The notes under the pieces were generated by a model. It saw only the letters and a program-made list of their open reading frames with translations, made no database searches and was not told the DNA's origin. From ECT2AJA-044 sp965658225 (GTDB taxonomy: Bacteria; Bacteroidota; Bacteroidia; Flavobacteriales; ECT2AJA-044), in the NCBI GenBank assembly GCA_965658225.1, contig CBFHRK010000005.1, forward strand, positions 1 through 64,000: 64,000 nucleotides of DNA, read 5' to 3'. The translations under genes and the position numbers were made by a program. Below, piece by piece: positions 7,308 to 16,262 of this stretch. Within the stretch, counting starts at the first letter, position 1. Each line of letters starts with the position of its first letter.

Positions 7308-7700
7308 TTATTCAGCAGCAGCTTCTGGAGCTGGCTTTTCTGTTTTGGGTTCAACTTCTTTTTTAGGTGCCGCTTTCTTCGCTGGAGCTTTGGCAGTGAT
7401 GCCAGAGATCTCAATCGAAGTCAAATACTGACGGTGACCGTTTTTCTTACGGTACCCTTTGCGACGCTTCTTTTTAAAGACGATTACTTTGTCGCCTTTC
7501 AGGTGCTCGAGCACCTTAGCCGTTACTTTGGCTCCTTTGATAGCGGGGGCGCCAACAGTTACTTTACCTTTGTCTTCAATCAACATTACATTGTCAAAAA
7601 CAAGCTTGTCGCCTTCATTAGCCTCCAAGCGGTTCACGTAAACCTGTTGATCTTTTTCAACCTTAAATTGATGCCCTGCTATTTCAACAATTGCGTACAT
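7308..7700 (-). CDS. rplU: 50S ribosomal protein L21 with Lys/Ala/Pro/Glu-rich tail
   Basis: A 130-residue protein opening MYAIVEIAGHQFKVEKDQQV with the L21 signature KKKRRKGYRKKNGHRQ at residues about 76-91. The L21 core ends near residue 103; the remaining 27 residues are a low-complexity tail (AKAPAKKAAPKKEVEPKTE and on), longer than in most bacteria but seen in other Bacteroidota. First gene of the rplU-rpmA unit, with a promoter match at 7752-7759. Confidence 0.97.
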   Translation of the reverse strand: MYAIVEIAGHQFKVEKDQQVYVNRLEANEGDKLVFDNVMLIEDKGKVTVGAPAIKGAKVTAKVLEHLKGDKVIVFKKKRRKGYRKKNGHRQYLTSIEISGITAKAPAKKAAPKKEVEPKTEKPAPEAAAE

Positions 7701-7751
7701 CGCTATTTCTTAAATGGTTAAACGAATAGATCATTCCCGAATTCGGGACGG

Positions 7752-7785
7752 CAAAGATAGGGAAAAATATTTATGCACAGACCAA
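7752..7785 (-). promoter_or_regulatory. rplU-rpmA promoter
   Basis: Complement of 7752-7759 reads TATCTTTG, a perfect TAnnTTTG -7 element; the complement of 7782-7785 (TTGG) supplies a -33 TTG 22 bases upstream. The start point would be about 7746, giving a 45-base leader that includes the palindrome CCCGAATTCGGG (7737-7748 region). Confidence 0.65.
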
Positions 7786-7985
7786 TGTTAGGATCTGAAT
7801 TTTAGCTTTTTGACTGCCTTGATTAGCTTGCTTTTCGATCTATGGTGATTGTAATTTGTTTTCTCGCCAAAATTAGGTCGCTACAAATCGTACTTTTCCG
7901 TCTGCCCGCAAGGGCTTTAGCGGCCGCACAATTTGTATATTAGCCGACCAATATTGGAAAAATCTACTCAGAAAAATAGAAAATT

Positions 7986-9320
7986 ATGAACAGAAAGCTG
8001 CTCTTATTACTCGGAGTACTCATTATGAGTGTGTCCAGTTATGCCCAGCGCGAAATCGAGTTTACTGAATTCGATTTAGACAATGGATTGCACGTTATTT
8101 TGCATGAAGACCACAGCACACCTATTGTGGCGGTAACGGTATTGTACCATGTGGGGTCGAAAAATGAAATGCCCGGGCGTACCGGTTTTGCTCACTTCTT
8201 TGAGCACCTTCTATTCGAAGGCTCGGAGAACATCGAACGAGGAGAGTTTATGGAAATCGTTACGTCGAACGGCGGAGTCTTAAATGCGAATACGACACAA
8301 GATCGAACCTTTTACTTTGAATTGCTTCCCTCAAACCAGTTAGAATTAGGTCTATGGCTAGAAAGCGAAAGAATGCTTCACGCTAAAATTGATCAGGTTG
8401 GATTGGAGACACAGCGAGAAGTTGTAAAAGAAGAAAAAAGACAGAACTACGACAATCAGCCGTATGCCAGTTTCCGTGGCGAGCTCTTTTCTCGTTCGTT
8501 TACCGAGCACCCATACAATTGGATACCTATTGGCTCACTAGAAGACATCAACCAGGCGGAGTTGAGTGAGTTTATGGATTTCTACAAAACATTCTACGTT
8601 CCAAATAACGCAACCTTGTCGATTGCGGGCGATTTTGATCCAAAAGAGGCAAAGGCGTTAATCACGAAGTATTTCTCTAGTATTCCGAAAGGAACCCAAG
8701 AAATTCCACGCCCCGATATCATTGAGCCGCCATTAACCGCTGAAATTGTGGATACAGTGTATGACAATATTCAAATTCCGGCCGTATTTATGGCCTACGG
8801 AATGCCAGGCCAAACAGATGCAGACGCCTATGCAATGCAACTCTTAACTCAGGTTTTGAGCGGTGGAGCTAGTGCGCGTTTGCAGTCACGCTTCATTGAT
8901 CAGGAAGAGATGGCTCTTTCCGTAGCGTCGTTCCCGTACGTACTTGAAGATGCAGGAATCTTTATTCTTCTGGGTCTTCCTCAAATTGGAAAATCGTTGG
9001 ATTCTTTAACTATTGGATTGGATGAGGAAACAACGCGCATCAAGAATGAATTGATCACGGAGCGCGAATACGAGAAAGCACTCAACCAAATCGAGTCGAG
9101 CTTTATCCAGAGCAATGGAAGCATGTCAGGGATCGCTGAAAGTTTGGCTAATTATCATGTTTATTTTGGTGACGCGAATCTCATCAATAATGAAATCGAT
9201 CGTTACCGAGCGGTTACCCGTGAGGACATTCAACGTGTTGCCCAAAAATATTTAGATCTCGATAAGCGCGTGAAGCTTATCTACCTTCCTAAAGATCAAG
9301 CTCAATCATCAGCACAATAA
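7986..9320 (+). CDS. M16 family zinc metallopeptidase, catalytic subunit
   Basis: A 444-residue exported peptidase: signal peptide MNRKLLLLLGVLIMSVSSYA, then the inverted zinc motif HxxEH as HFFEH (H70, E73, H74), with the third ligand expected at E150 in REVVKEEKRQ, 76 residues on as the family requires. The carboxyl half is the second M16 domain. Nine bases separate it from a non-catalytic homologue; such pairs form heterodimers in Bacteroidota and degrade peptides in the periplasm. No clear promoter is seen in the 285 bases upstream, which otherwise hold only the rplU promoter. Confidence 0.92.
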   Translation: MNRKLLLLLGVLIMSVSSYAQREIEFTEFDLDNGLHVILHEDHSTPIVAVTVLYHVGSKNEMPGRTGFAHFFEHLLFEGSENIERGEFMEIVTSNGGVLNANTTQDRTFYFELLPSNQLELGLWLESERMLHAKIDQVGLETQREVVKEEKRQNYDNQPYASFRGELFSRSFTEHPYNWIPIGSLEDINQAELSEFMDFYKTFYVPNNATLSIAGDFDPKEAKALITKYFSSIPKGTQEIPRPDIIEPPLTAEIVDTVYDNIQIPAVFMAYGMPGQTDADAYAMQLLTQVLSGGASARLQSRFIDQEEMALSVASFPYVLEDAGIFILLGLPQIGKSLDSLTIGLDEETTRIKNELITEREYEKALNQIESSFIQSNGSMSGIAESLANYHVYFGDANLINNEIDRYRAVTREDIQRVAQKYLDLDKRVKLIYLPKDQAQSSAQ

Positions 9321-9328
9321 AAGAAACC

Positions 9329-11398
9329 ATGAAAAAGATATACGGAATTTTTGCCGCGCTGATCGTATTTGTTAGCGCCCAAGCTCAAGAATTAGATCGT
9401 TCTGTTCGGCCTACGGCCGGACCGGCACCTGAGATTAATATTGGTGAGTACGAAATCATCGAAATGAAAAACGGACTCAAAGTATTCGTCGTTCAAAACG
9501 ATCGTTTGCCAAGAGTTACTTTCAGATTAGTACTTGATCGCGACCCAATCCTAGAAGGAGATAAGTCGGGTTATGTCGACTTAGCCGGACAAATGCTTAC
9601 ACGAGGAACAGCTACCCGCACAAAAGCACAACTCGATGAAGAAGTTGATTTCTTGGGAGCGTCATTGAATGCATCTTCAAGTGCTGTGTTCGGAAATTGC
9701 CTCTCTAAAAATACGGAAGACTTTTTCGCCATCATGGCGGACGTGGTCATGAACCCGAGTTTTTTAGAAGAAGAATTCGCGAAGGTGAAAAAAGAAAACC
9801 TCGATGCACTCGAGTTTGGAAAAGATAACCCTGATGCTATCTCGGACCGCGTATGGAACCGCGTGGTGTACGGAAATCAGCACCCTTACGGAGATGTGGA
9901 ACGAGCGGAAACAATTGAAGCAATTACACTTGACGACTGCAAGCAGTATTATCAGACTTATTTCAAACCAAATATTTCCTACTTGGCAATCGTTGGAGAT
10001 ATTTCTCCGAAAAAAGCGAAAAAACTAGTTAAGAAATACCTCGCCGATTGGGAAATGGGTGATGTGCCGAGCTTCGAGTACATCGCTCCAACAAACCCGA
10101 GCGACTTCCGTGTCGTTGTTGTGAATCAGGACGAAAGCACTCAATCGAATGTGAAAATTGGAAACTTGGTCGACTTAGAACCCGGAAGTGAAGACGCTGT
10201 AGCAGCGGAAGTGATGAACGAAGTTCTTGGTGGTGGTTTCGCCGGACGCCTTTTCAAAAACCTTAGAGAAGACAAAGCCTACACCTATGGAGCCTATTCT
10301 GCATTGAGCAGTGATCCGCTTGTGGGTGAATTTCAAGGGTACGGAAAAGTGCGGAATGAAGTTACCGATAGCGCGGTTACCCAGTTTCTTTTCGAGTTCA
10401 ACCGCATAAGAGAAGGAGATCTCATTCAAGAAGATCTGGACGCGGTAAAAAGCTACATGAACGGAAAATTTGCCCTTCGTTTAGAGAACCCGAATACGAT
10501 TGCTAGCTTTGCCCTGAATACAGCGCGCTACGATTTACCGGCAGATTACTACGCTAACTATTTGAAGAAATTGGCCGCTGTAGATTTAGAAGCGGTTACC
10601 CGAGTTGCTAACGAATACATCAAGCCAGAGCAATCTACCCTTTTAATCGTAGGTAAAGGCGAGGAGATTATGTCTGGATTGGCGGAATTCGGAACCATCG
10701 AGTGGGTCGATATTTATGGAGATCCGACTACAGAGCCTTCCGTTCCCATTCCGGCCGGAGTGACAGCGGAGGTCGTAATCGAAAACTACCTTACGGCGAT
10801 AGGAGGCCGCGAAAAGCTCGCAGAAGTAAGTGAGGCGTATATTAAAATGGAGCTATCCGCACAGGGAATGACCTTGAGCATGGAGCAGAAATATCAAGAG
10901 CCAGATCGTATGGCTCAAGAGATGTCTATGGGACCCATGGCTATTTTCAGTATGCGCTTAAACGGTGACGAGGCAAAAATGTCGCAGCAGGGACAAGATA
11001 TTCCCATGTCGGAAGAAGATATCGCTGACCTTAAAATGGAAGCGCTTATTTTCCCCGAATTGCATTATGCCGAGAAAGGAATTACAACTGAGTTAAAATC
11101 GATTAAAACCATCGATGGACAATCGGTTTACGAAATGGAAGTAACAAGCCCGAACGGCGACGTCCGGTCCGATTACTTTGATATTACAACGGGCTATAAA
11201 GTGCGCTCTTCAAGTTCGCAAGAAGGTCCTGAAGGTCCCATTGTACAATCGACCGATTATGCGAATTATACCGATTTCGACGGGGTAATGTATCCAGGAA
11301 CTGTGTATATTCCACTTGGGCCACAAAAAATGGAGGCAACTACCAAAGAAGTGAACTTTGCACCTGCCTTTACCGATGAAGATTTCAAGGTGAATTAA
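9329..11398 (+). CDS. Non-catalytic M16 homologue fused to a lipoprotein-sorting-like domain
   Basis: A 689-residue exported protein (signal peptide ending SAQAQ). Residues about 40-450 are an M16 pair of domains in which HxxEH is replaced by LAGQML, so it is inactive, while the carboxyl-side motif GGGFAGRLFKNLREDKAYTYG needed for substrate binding is kept. Residues about 475-689 (IENYLTAIGGREKLAEVSEA to FKVN) form a beta-rich domain resembling LolA/LolB-type lipoprotein carrier folds. It probably partners the peptidase encoded just upstream. A strong terminator follows. Confidence 0.88.
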   Translation: MKKIYGIFAALIVFVSAQAQELDRSVRPTAGPAPEINIGEYEIIEMKNGLKVFVVQNDRLPRVTFRLVLDRDPILEGDKSGYVDLAGQMLTRGTATRTKAQLDEEVDFLGASLNASSSAVFGNCLSKNTEDFFAIMADVVMNPSFLEEEFAKVKKENLDALEFGKDNPDAISDRVWNRVVYGNQHPYGDVERAETIEAITLDDCKQYYQTYFKPNISYLAIVGDISPKKAKKLVKKYLADWEMGDVPSFEYIAPTNPSDFRVVVVNQDESTQSNVKIGNLVDLEPGSEDAVAAEVMNEVLGGGFAGRLFKNLREDKAYTYGAYSALSSDPLVGEFQGYGKVRNEVTDSAVTQFLFEFNRIREGDLIQEDLDAVKSYMNGKFALRLENPNTIASFALNTARYDLPADYYANYLKKLAAVDLEAVTRVANEYIKPEQSTLLIVGKGEEIMSGLAEFGTIEWVDIYGDPTTEPSVPIPAGVTAEVVIENYLTAIGGREKLAEVSEAYIKMELSAQGMTLSMEQKYQEPDRMAQEMSMGPMAIFSMRLNGDEAKMSQQGQDIPMSEEDIADLKMEALIFPELHYAEKGITTELKSIKTIDGQSVYEMEVTSPNGDVRSDYFDITTGYKVRSSSSQEGPEGPIVQSTDYANYTDFDGVMYPGTVYIPLGPQKMEATTKEVNFAPAFTDEDFKVN

Positions 11399-11421
11399 GA
11401 AATTGATTATTTACATGAAAG

Positions 11422-11451
11422 CCGTTCCGCTCGTGTGGAACGGTTTTTTTT
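11422..11451 (+). terminator. Terminator after the M16 pair
   Basis: Stem CCGTTCC / GGAACGG around an eight-base loop followed by eight T. Confidence 0.9.
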
Positions 11452-11586
11452 GTATTTATCGCAAATTGAAAAGGCCCAATTCGGAATTCAATAACGACTT
11501 CATAGGGTTAGAAGGCATCTTTGCCTATATAAACGCATTGGAAGGAGATAACAATTATTTAATATCTTCCAACTCAAACCTAGCCT

Positions 11587-12501
11587 ATGGAAAGTCTCGA
11601 CAGTATTCAATTGAATTTTAGCGAAGGGAATATCCTATTCATGAACATCGCACTTTCGTTCATAATGTTCGGAGTGTCACTGGAAATAAAAACGGATCAT
11701 TTTAAACCCTTAGTAGGTCACCCTAAACCTCTCTTTACCGGATTATTCAGCCAGTTTATTTTTTTGCCGGTAGCCACGCTTCTCCTTGTTTACTTGATTC
11801 AACCGAGTCCGAGTATCGCTTTAGGTATGTTTTTACTCGCCGCCGTTCCCGGCGGAAACATCAGTAATTTCATGTCTCACATGGCGCGCGGAAATACCGC
11901 TTTATCCGTTTCGTTGACGGCGTTTTCATCTGCCTTCTCCATTCTTCTCACTCCCTTGAACTTCGGTTTTTGGGCGGCTCTTTATCCACCCACACGGGAA
12001 ATCCTAAAAACGATTACACTCGACCCAGTTGCCGTTTTTAAAATCATTGCCTTGCTTCTCATTATCCCATTGGTATTGGGAATTGGATTCGCGAAAAAAT
12101 TCCCAAAGATTACGGAGCGCATCGTAAAGCCCATAAAGAACCTGAGCATGCTCATTTTCATCGGCTTCGTCATCTTTGCCTTTAAAGCGAATTACGCCAT
12201 TTTCTTAGATGTCATTCAATTTGTTGTATTCATTGTATTGATTCATCATACGGTCGCCCTCACGGGCGGATACAATATCGCGCGACTCATGAAACTCGAT
12301 ATTCCCACGCGCCGATCTATCGCCATTGAAACCTCTATTCAAAACTCCGGACTCGCCCTCGTTCTCATTTTTAATTTCTTCGACGGTATCGGCGGAATGG
12401 CCATTTTAGCGGCTTGGTGGAGTATTTGGCATATTGTGGTAGGACTTTCCATTTCGTACTTTTGGAGTCGAAGAGCACCCGCTACATTTGTTCCTAATTA
12501 A
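11587..12501 (+). CDS. Bile acid:sodium symporter (BASS) family transporter
   Basis: A 304-residue membrane protein with about ten hydrophobic segments. Family features are LNFSEGNILFMNIALSFIMF at the start, the discontinuous-helix region AAVPGGNISNFMSHMARGN near residue 85-103, and ETSIQNSGLALVL near residue 250, corresponding to the second crossover motif. It would couple sodium entry to uptake of an organic anion; the substrate is not predictable. The start at 11587 retains the family's amino-terminal NFSEG segment. It lies six bases before the acyltransferase gene. Confidence 0.88.
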   Translation: MESLDSIQLNFSEGNILFMNIALSFIMFGVSLEIKTDHFKPLVGHPKPLFTGLFSQFIFLPVATLLLVYLIQPSPSIALGMFLLAAVPGGNISNFMSHMARGNTALSVSLTAFSSAFSILLTPLNFGFWAALYPPTREILKTITLDPVAVFKIIALLLIIPLVLGIGFAKKFPKITERIVKPIKNLSMLIFIGFVIFAFKANYAIFLDVIQFVVFIVLIHHTVALTGGYNIARLMKLDIPTRRSIAIETSIQNSGLALVLIFNFFDGIGGMAILAAWWSIWHIVVGLSISYFWSRRAPATFVPN

Positions 12502-12506
12502 CCTTC

Positions 12507-13856
12507 ATGGCGAATTACCGCAAAAGCAACCTTTATAGGATCTTAAAACTTTGGATCAATGCAGGGCTTCGCACGTTCTACAGAATTGAAGTGCACGGTC
12601 GTGAAAACCTGCCTAAAGGGAAGCCCTTCATCGTTACCCCAAATCATGAAAACGCATTGGTAGATGCCGTAATTGCCATTGTGATGATGCGCGATCAACC
12701 GTATTCTATCGCTCGAGCTGGAGCATTTCAAAATCCTTTCGTTGCGAAAATTCTGGCGAGAATCCGAATGTTTCCAATCTACCGTCCGCAAGATGGAATG
12801 GAAAATATGTACAAGAATGACGAGATCATGCGCAATATAATTCAGTGCATTAAAGATGGTCAACGAATTCTTATTTACCCGGAAGGGGATCAGGCATTAA
12901 CGAGGCGATTGAGACCTTTAAAAAAGGGCGTCTTTAGAATGGCCCTAGCAGCTGAAAAAGAGTCGGATTGGAAACTAGACCTTCATCTCGTTCCCACAGG
13001 CGTAGTGTACGAAGAGCACGCAAAAATGGGCCGGAGTGTCGTCGTTACCTTTGGGAAGCCTATTCGCGTTGAAGATTATTACGATCCACAGAATTTTAAT
13101 GAAGCTCGACTTATGATTGAGCTGAGGGAAAAGCTCTTTAATGAGATGCGCCCTTTAATGATGGATATCCCCTCAGCGGAGTATAACGATACACTTGAAA
13201 AGCTTCGACTTCTCTACGTTCCTCAAGCGCTTAAAAATGCCCGAATTCGCATTTCAAATTATACGCAAAAGTGGAAGCACGACCAGTCCTTTGTACGGGC
13301 ATTTCTGAATGAAGAAGAATCGAACAAAGCGCTTTTAGATACTGTCAAAAAACAAGTAGAAGAGTTAAATGAGGCTGCCGCCCAGCGCCGTCTGCGCCTT
13401 CCGCTTTTCGCGAAAACCAATTGGCCTATACTGAACCAACTGGCAGAGACGATTCTTTTGACGATCACTTTTCCGATATTCTTGATTGGCTTTCTGCTTA
13501 ATATAATTCCATATAAACTAGGACAATACTTCGCCAAAAAGGTTTTTAAGCATAAAAATTTCGAGGCGACCGGACTCTTCTTTTTTGGTCTACTAACGCA
13601 TTCCGTTTGGTATTGGATCTTCTTTTTCTTGGTTGCCCTATCCTCTCAATGGTTCATTGGGCTTTACTTTGTTGCGCTCATGTTCGCTTCGGGTAAATTC
13701 GCCTTTCTTTACAGTCAGAGAGTGCGGAAATGGGCAGCGAAATGGCGATTCCGTTTCTATTTCGCAAAGGATCCAAAAGAGATGAAACGTTTAGGTGCCT
13801 TGCGGCACGATTTGTACTCCGCGCTCGATTCAATCTGGACGCCCAAATCCTTATAA
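12507..13856 (+). CDS. Membrane-bound acyltransferase (PlsC/GPAT-like)
   Basis: A 449-residue protein. Residues about 25-220 form the glycerolipid acyltransferase domain with motif I as NHENALVD (five residues between His and Asp, as in the Gpt2/Sct1-like branch rather than the usual four) and motif III YPEGDQALTRRLRPLKKG. The region around 225-300 is helical; 310-430 holds several membrane segments (TILLTITFPIFLIGFLLNII, WYWIFFFLVAL). It likely acylates glycerol-3-phosphate or lysophosphatidate. Five bases separate it from the BASS transporter, so the two are co-transcribed. Confidence 0.82.
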   Translation: MANYRKSNLYRILKLWINAGLRTFYRIEVHGRENLPKGKPFIVTPNHENALVDAVIAIVMMRDQPYSIARAGAFQNPFVAKILARIRMFPIYRPQDGMENMYKNDEIMRNIIQCIKDGQRILIYPEGDQALTRRLRPLKKGVFRMALAAEKESDWKLDLHLVPTGVVYEEHAKMGRSVVVTFGKPIRVEDYYDPQNFNEARLMIELREKLFNEMRPLMMDIPSAEYNDTLEKLRLLYVPQALKNARIRISNYTQKWKHDQSFVRAFLNEEESNKALLDTVKKQVEELNEAAAQRRLRLPLFAKTNWPILNQLAETILLTITFPIFLIGFLLNIIPYKLGQYFAKKVFKHKNFEATGLFFFGLLTHSVWYWIFFFLVALSSQWFIGLYFVALMFASGKFAFLYSQRVRKWAAKWRFRFYFAKDPKEMKRLGALRHDLYSALDSIWTPKSL

Positions 13857-14453
13857 TTCCTTTTTATAGCGCTTCACCATGTCGTCGCGCGATTCGGGTT
13901 CTCCAGGACTTTGAAGTTGGTCCTTGAGCATTTGACCCATGCTGGGGAAGTCGTCACGATTTATTTGACGTTCCAGCGACCACAGCTCCGGGCGCATAAG
14001 TGCCTTAGCGCAGTGTAAGAATTGCGTTTTTACTTCAACCACAATGCAAGCAGTCATGAGGTTTCTTTCCTCGGGGAAAAGATCCAAAAAGGATGATTCA
14101 GTGCTTAAATAGGCCGAGCCCTCAACACGAAGCGTTTAGTCCATTCCGGGAATTAGAAATAGGAGTCCGACCGATCCCGTTTCAACGATGTTACTTAAGC
14201 TATCGAGCCGATTGTTTCCTTTGAAGTCGGGAATAACAAGCGTTTGGTCATCTTTAATAGCGACGAAACCGGGTTTTCCACCTCGTGGCGAAGCATCTGC
14301 CGTGCCGGTTTTACTGTACGATGCTAAAATGGCGAACGGTGATGTTTCGATAAAATGACGCGCGTGTTTATCGAGCCGAGTTAGGCTCTTGCGAATAGCC
14401 CGCTCACTAGGGGCGGCGTACAGCGCTCTCAATTCTTCGATGTTTTTAATCAT
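13851..14453 (-). pseudogene. PPOX-class FMN-dependent protein (DR_2398-like) with in-frame stop
   Basis: Two segments of one 201-codon frame: residues 1-105 (MIKNIEELRALYAAPSERAI to LIPGMD) and, after a TAA at 14136-14138, TLRVEGSAYL to KRYKKEL. The first half has the split-barrel flavin fold (FAILASYSKTGTADASPRGG); the second continues the family without shift, including LFPEERNLMTACIVVEVKTQ. Relatives read PGxxETLRVNG, so the stop replaces a Glu codon (GAA to TAA, one base). This is a recent pseudogene, a sequencing error, or a read-through stop. Its end overlaps the convergent acyltransferase gene by six bases. Confidence 0.85.
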
Positions 14454-15364
14454 GCCGCAGGAGCATGAAGTTTTTTAGAACGCATGAACTTGGCGTTCAC
14501 AACATATACTCCGCTCAAGATAGTCACAATGCCAATAAAATGGCGGATGAGTATTTGTTCTCCATCAATAAGACCCCAAATGAGTGCTACAATGGGGATT
14601 AAATAAGTGACCGATGCGGCGAAAATTGCGGTCGTCATTTTAATGAGTTCGTTGAATAACCATACGGCTAATGCCGTTCCAACAATGCCTAAGATCGCCA
14701 CATAACCCATCGCGCCGTAGGCGCCGGGCATCGACATTCTATCGATAATATCCGTAGAGAATAAATAAATCAGAGCTAATGGACCCACGAAACTAAAGGC
14801 GATGACCGTAATGGCCAAAGAGCGTAAATCTTGGAGTTTCGACTTAATTAAGTTCGTGCTGATAGCATAGCAAACCGTTGCGGCAATGGCGAAAAAGCCG
14901 TAGTACCAATAATTGGCCGATTCTAATTTCCCTTCGGGCCACATTAGTGTTGCCGCTCCTATAAGTCCGAGAACGATCCCAAGAACTTGTGCTTTGGTCA
15001 CTTTTGCTCGGAACCAAATTATGCCAATGAGTACCACGAATAAGGGCACCAATGAATTGAGTACCCCTACTATGGAGCTGTCGAGCCGGGTTTCCGCCTT
15101 GGTGAATAAAAAGGCGGGAATGCCATTGCCTAAGAGTCCGACCAAAAACAAAGGAAGGGCATATTTCCATTCAAAAAGTCGGTAGAAGCGGATGCCTAGG
15201 AGACCAATGAAAACAAAGGCAAAGGACATGCGCATGGAAGCGACTTGGTCGAAACTAAAAACTAGGAGGCCCTTTTTCATGAGAATGAACGAACTTCCCC
15301 AAATAATGGCTAGGAAAACCATAATCACCCAATGGCCAATGGTATTATTAAAGCGTTCAATCAT
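14450..15364 (-). CDS. EamA/DMT superfamily transporter
   Basis: About 304 residues with ten hydrophobic helices in two EamA repeats (MVFLAIIWGSSFILMKKGLL near the start; GVLNSLVPLFVVLIGIIWF; ILGIVGTALAVWLFNELI). Such proteins export metabolites or amino acids; the substrate cannot be assigned. An in-frame ATG 57 bases upstream exists, but the start at 15364 gives the usual short amino end before helix 1, and the upstream stretch holds a plus-strand promoter-like element. The stop overlaps the ATG of the interrupted PPOX gene by four bases, so both belong to one unit. Confidence 0.88.
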   Translation of the reverse strand: MIERFNNTIGHWVIMVFLAIIWGSSFILMKKGLLVFSFDQVASMRMSFAFVFIGLLGIRFYRLFEWKYALPLFLVGLLGNGIPAFLFTKAETRLDSSIVGVLNSLVPLFVVLIGIIWFRAKVTKAQVLGIVLGLIGAATLMWPEGKLESANYWYYGFFAIAATVCYAISTNLIKSKLQDLRSLAITVIAFSFVGPLALIYLFSTDIIDRMSMPGAYGAMGYVAILGIVGTALAVWLFNELIKMTTAIFAASVTYLIPIVALIWGLIDGEQILIRHFIGIVTILSGVYVVNAKFMRSKKLHAPAA

Positions 15365-15407
15365 GGCTGCAAAGGTGGAATAATTTAGCAGAAAAAGCGT
15401 TTTCCTA

Positions 15408-15415
15408 CTACCTTT
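15408..15415 (+). promoter_or_regulatory. Candidate -7 element upstream of the metal-chaperone gene
   Basis: Plus-strand TACCTTTG fits TAnnTTTG and points into the assembly gap that precedes the HMA-domain gene. No clear -33 partner, so only moderate support. Confidence 0.4.
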
Positions 15416-15464
15416 GTTCATTGGTCACATAAAGAATTGAAGAATGGAATTATCTTTGTCAATA

Positions 15465-15564
15465 NNNNNNNNNNNNNNNNNNNNNNNNNNNNNNNNNNNN
15501 NNNNNNNNNNNNNNNNNNNNNNNNNNNNNNNNNNNNNNNNNNNNNNNNNNNNNNNNNNNNNNNN
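15465..15564. other. Assembly gap (100 N)
   Basis: Unresolved bases; the true length is unknown. The gap removes the start of the HMA-domain gene that follows. Confidence 0.99.
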
Positions 15565-15749
15565 AAGGAATGAGCTGCATGCATTGTGCACGTCGTGTTC
15601 AAACCGCGTTGGAAGAAGTGGAAGGAGTTAACGGAGCACAAGTTTCATGGGAAAGGGGCGTTGCCGTAGTTGATTCTGAAGGCGTTTCAAAAGATCGACT
15701 AGCAGAGGCCGTTTCCGAAACGGAGCTATATAAAGTAATTGAAGATTAG
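15565..15749 (+). CDS. Heavy-metal-associated (CopZ-like) chaperone, 5' end in gap
   Basis: From the gap edge the frame reads GMSCMHCARRVQTALEEVEG and continues to YKVIED, the metal-binding loop MxCxxC and the remainder of an HMA ferredoxin-like fold (about 60 residues, where the family has about 70). The start codon is probably inside the gap; an ATG at 15444 before the gap is in frame with it only if the run of N has the true length modulo three. It would carry Cu(I) or another soft metal. A second, lipoprotein-type HMA protein is encoded 18 bases downstream. Confidence 0.8.
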
Positions 15750-15767
15750 CATTTAACAGTAAACACA

Positions 15768-16262
15768 ATGAATATGAGAAAAGTACTTTTTACCGGAATC
15801 ATCGCCGCAAGTATGGCATTATTTGCTTCGTGTAATCAACCAACCAACGAAGAGGCGGTTGTTGTTGAAGAAGTAGCAACGGAAGCAGTTGCTTCTACAG
15901 TCAATATTAAAGTCGATGGTATGATGTGCTCGCACGGTTGCGTGAACACCATTGAAAAAGCCTTAGGTAATACGAACGGAGTGTCTTATGCTTCCGTAAA
16001 CTTCGATGAGTCGGTTGCTACAGTAGAGTTCAATTCAGAAGAGCTTTCAGAAGAGGAAATTGTAGAAGTCATTAACGGACTTCACGATGGAATTTATACA
16101 GCGACCTTGGCATCGATGGAAACATCAGACGCAGGTTCAAAGAAATCGAGCTGCTCTCAACCTTGTGATCCTTCGAAATGTACGGACGGCAAAAAAGCCG
16201 CGCATATGGAAAAAGGTAAAAAAGACTGTGCAAAGGCTTGTACAAAAATGACCGAAGCTTAA
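15768..16262 (+). CDS. Lipoprotein with HMA domain and Cys-rich tail
   Basis: A 164-residue protein: signal peptide with lipobox LFASC (Cys near residue 22), an acidic linker, then an HMA domain (residues about 44-115) in which the metal loop is GMMCSHGC, with three residues between the cysteines rather than two. The carboxyl tail (residues 124-164) carries six cysteines (SSCSQPCDPSKCTDG, KDCAKACTK) and several lysines. It would sit in the periplasm or at the outer membrane and bind metal, perhaps as a sink or donor for the cytoplasmic chaperone encoded upstream. Either ATG (15768 or 15774) would serve. Confidence 0.82.
   Translation: MNMRKVLFTGIIAASMALFASCNQPTNEEAVVVEEVATEAVASTVNIKVDGMMCSHGCVNTIEKALGNTNGVSYASVNFDESVATVEFNSEELSEEEIVEVINGLHDGIYTATLASMETSDAGSKKSSCSQPCDPSKCTDGKKAAHMEKGKKDCAKACTKMTEA

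Noticed and set aside
7737..7748. Palindrome CCCGAATTCGGG in the rplU leader
   Set aside because: Could be an autoregulatory structure for L21/L27 but is short, and no binding-site mimic was recognised.
11403..11621. Plus-strand open frame across the terminator after the M16 pair
   Set aside because: It contains the terminator hairpin and its T run and overlaps the BASS gene start; not a gene.
15444..15464. ATG and seven codons just before the first assembly gap
   Set aside because: Linking it to the HMA frame depends on the gap being exactly 100 bases; the chaperone start is more likely inside the gap.
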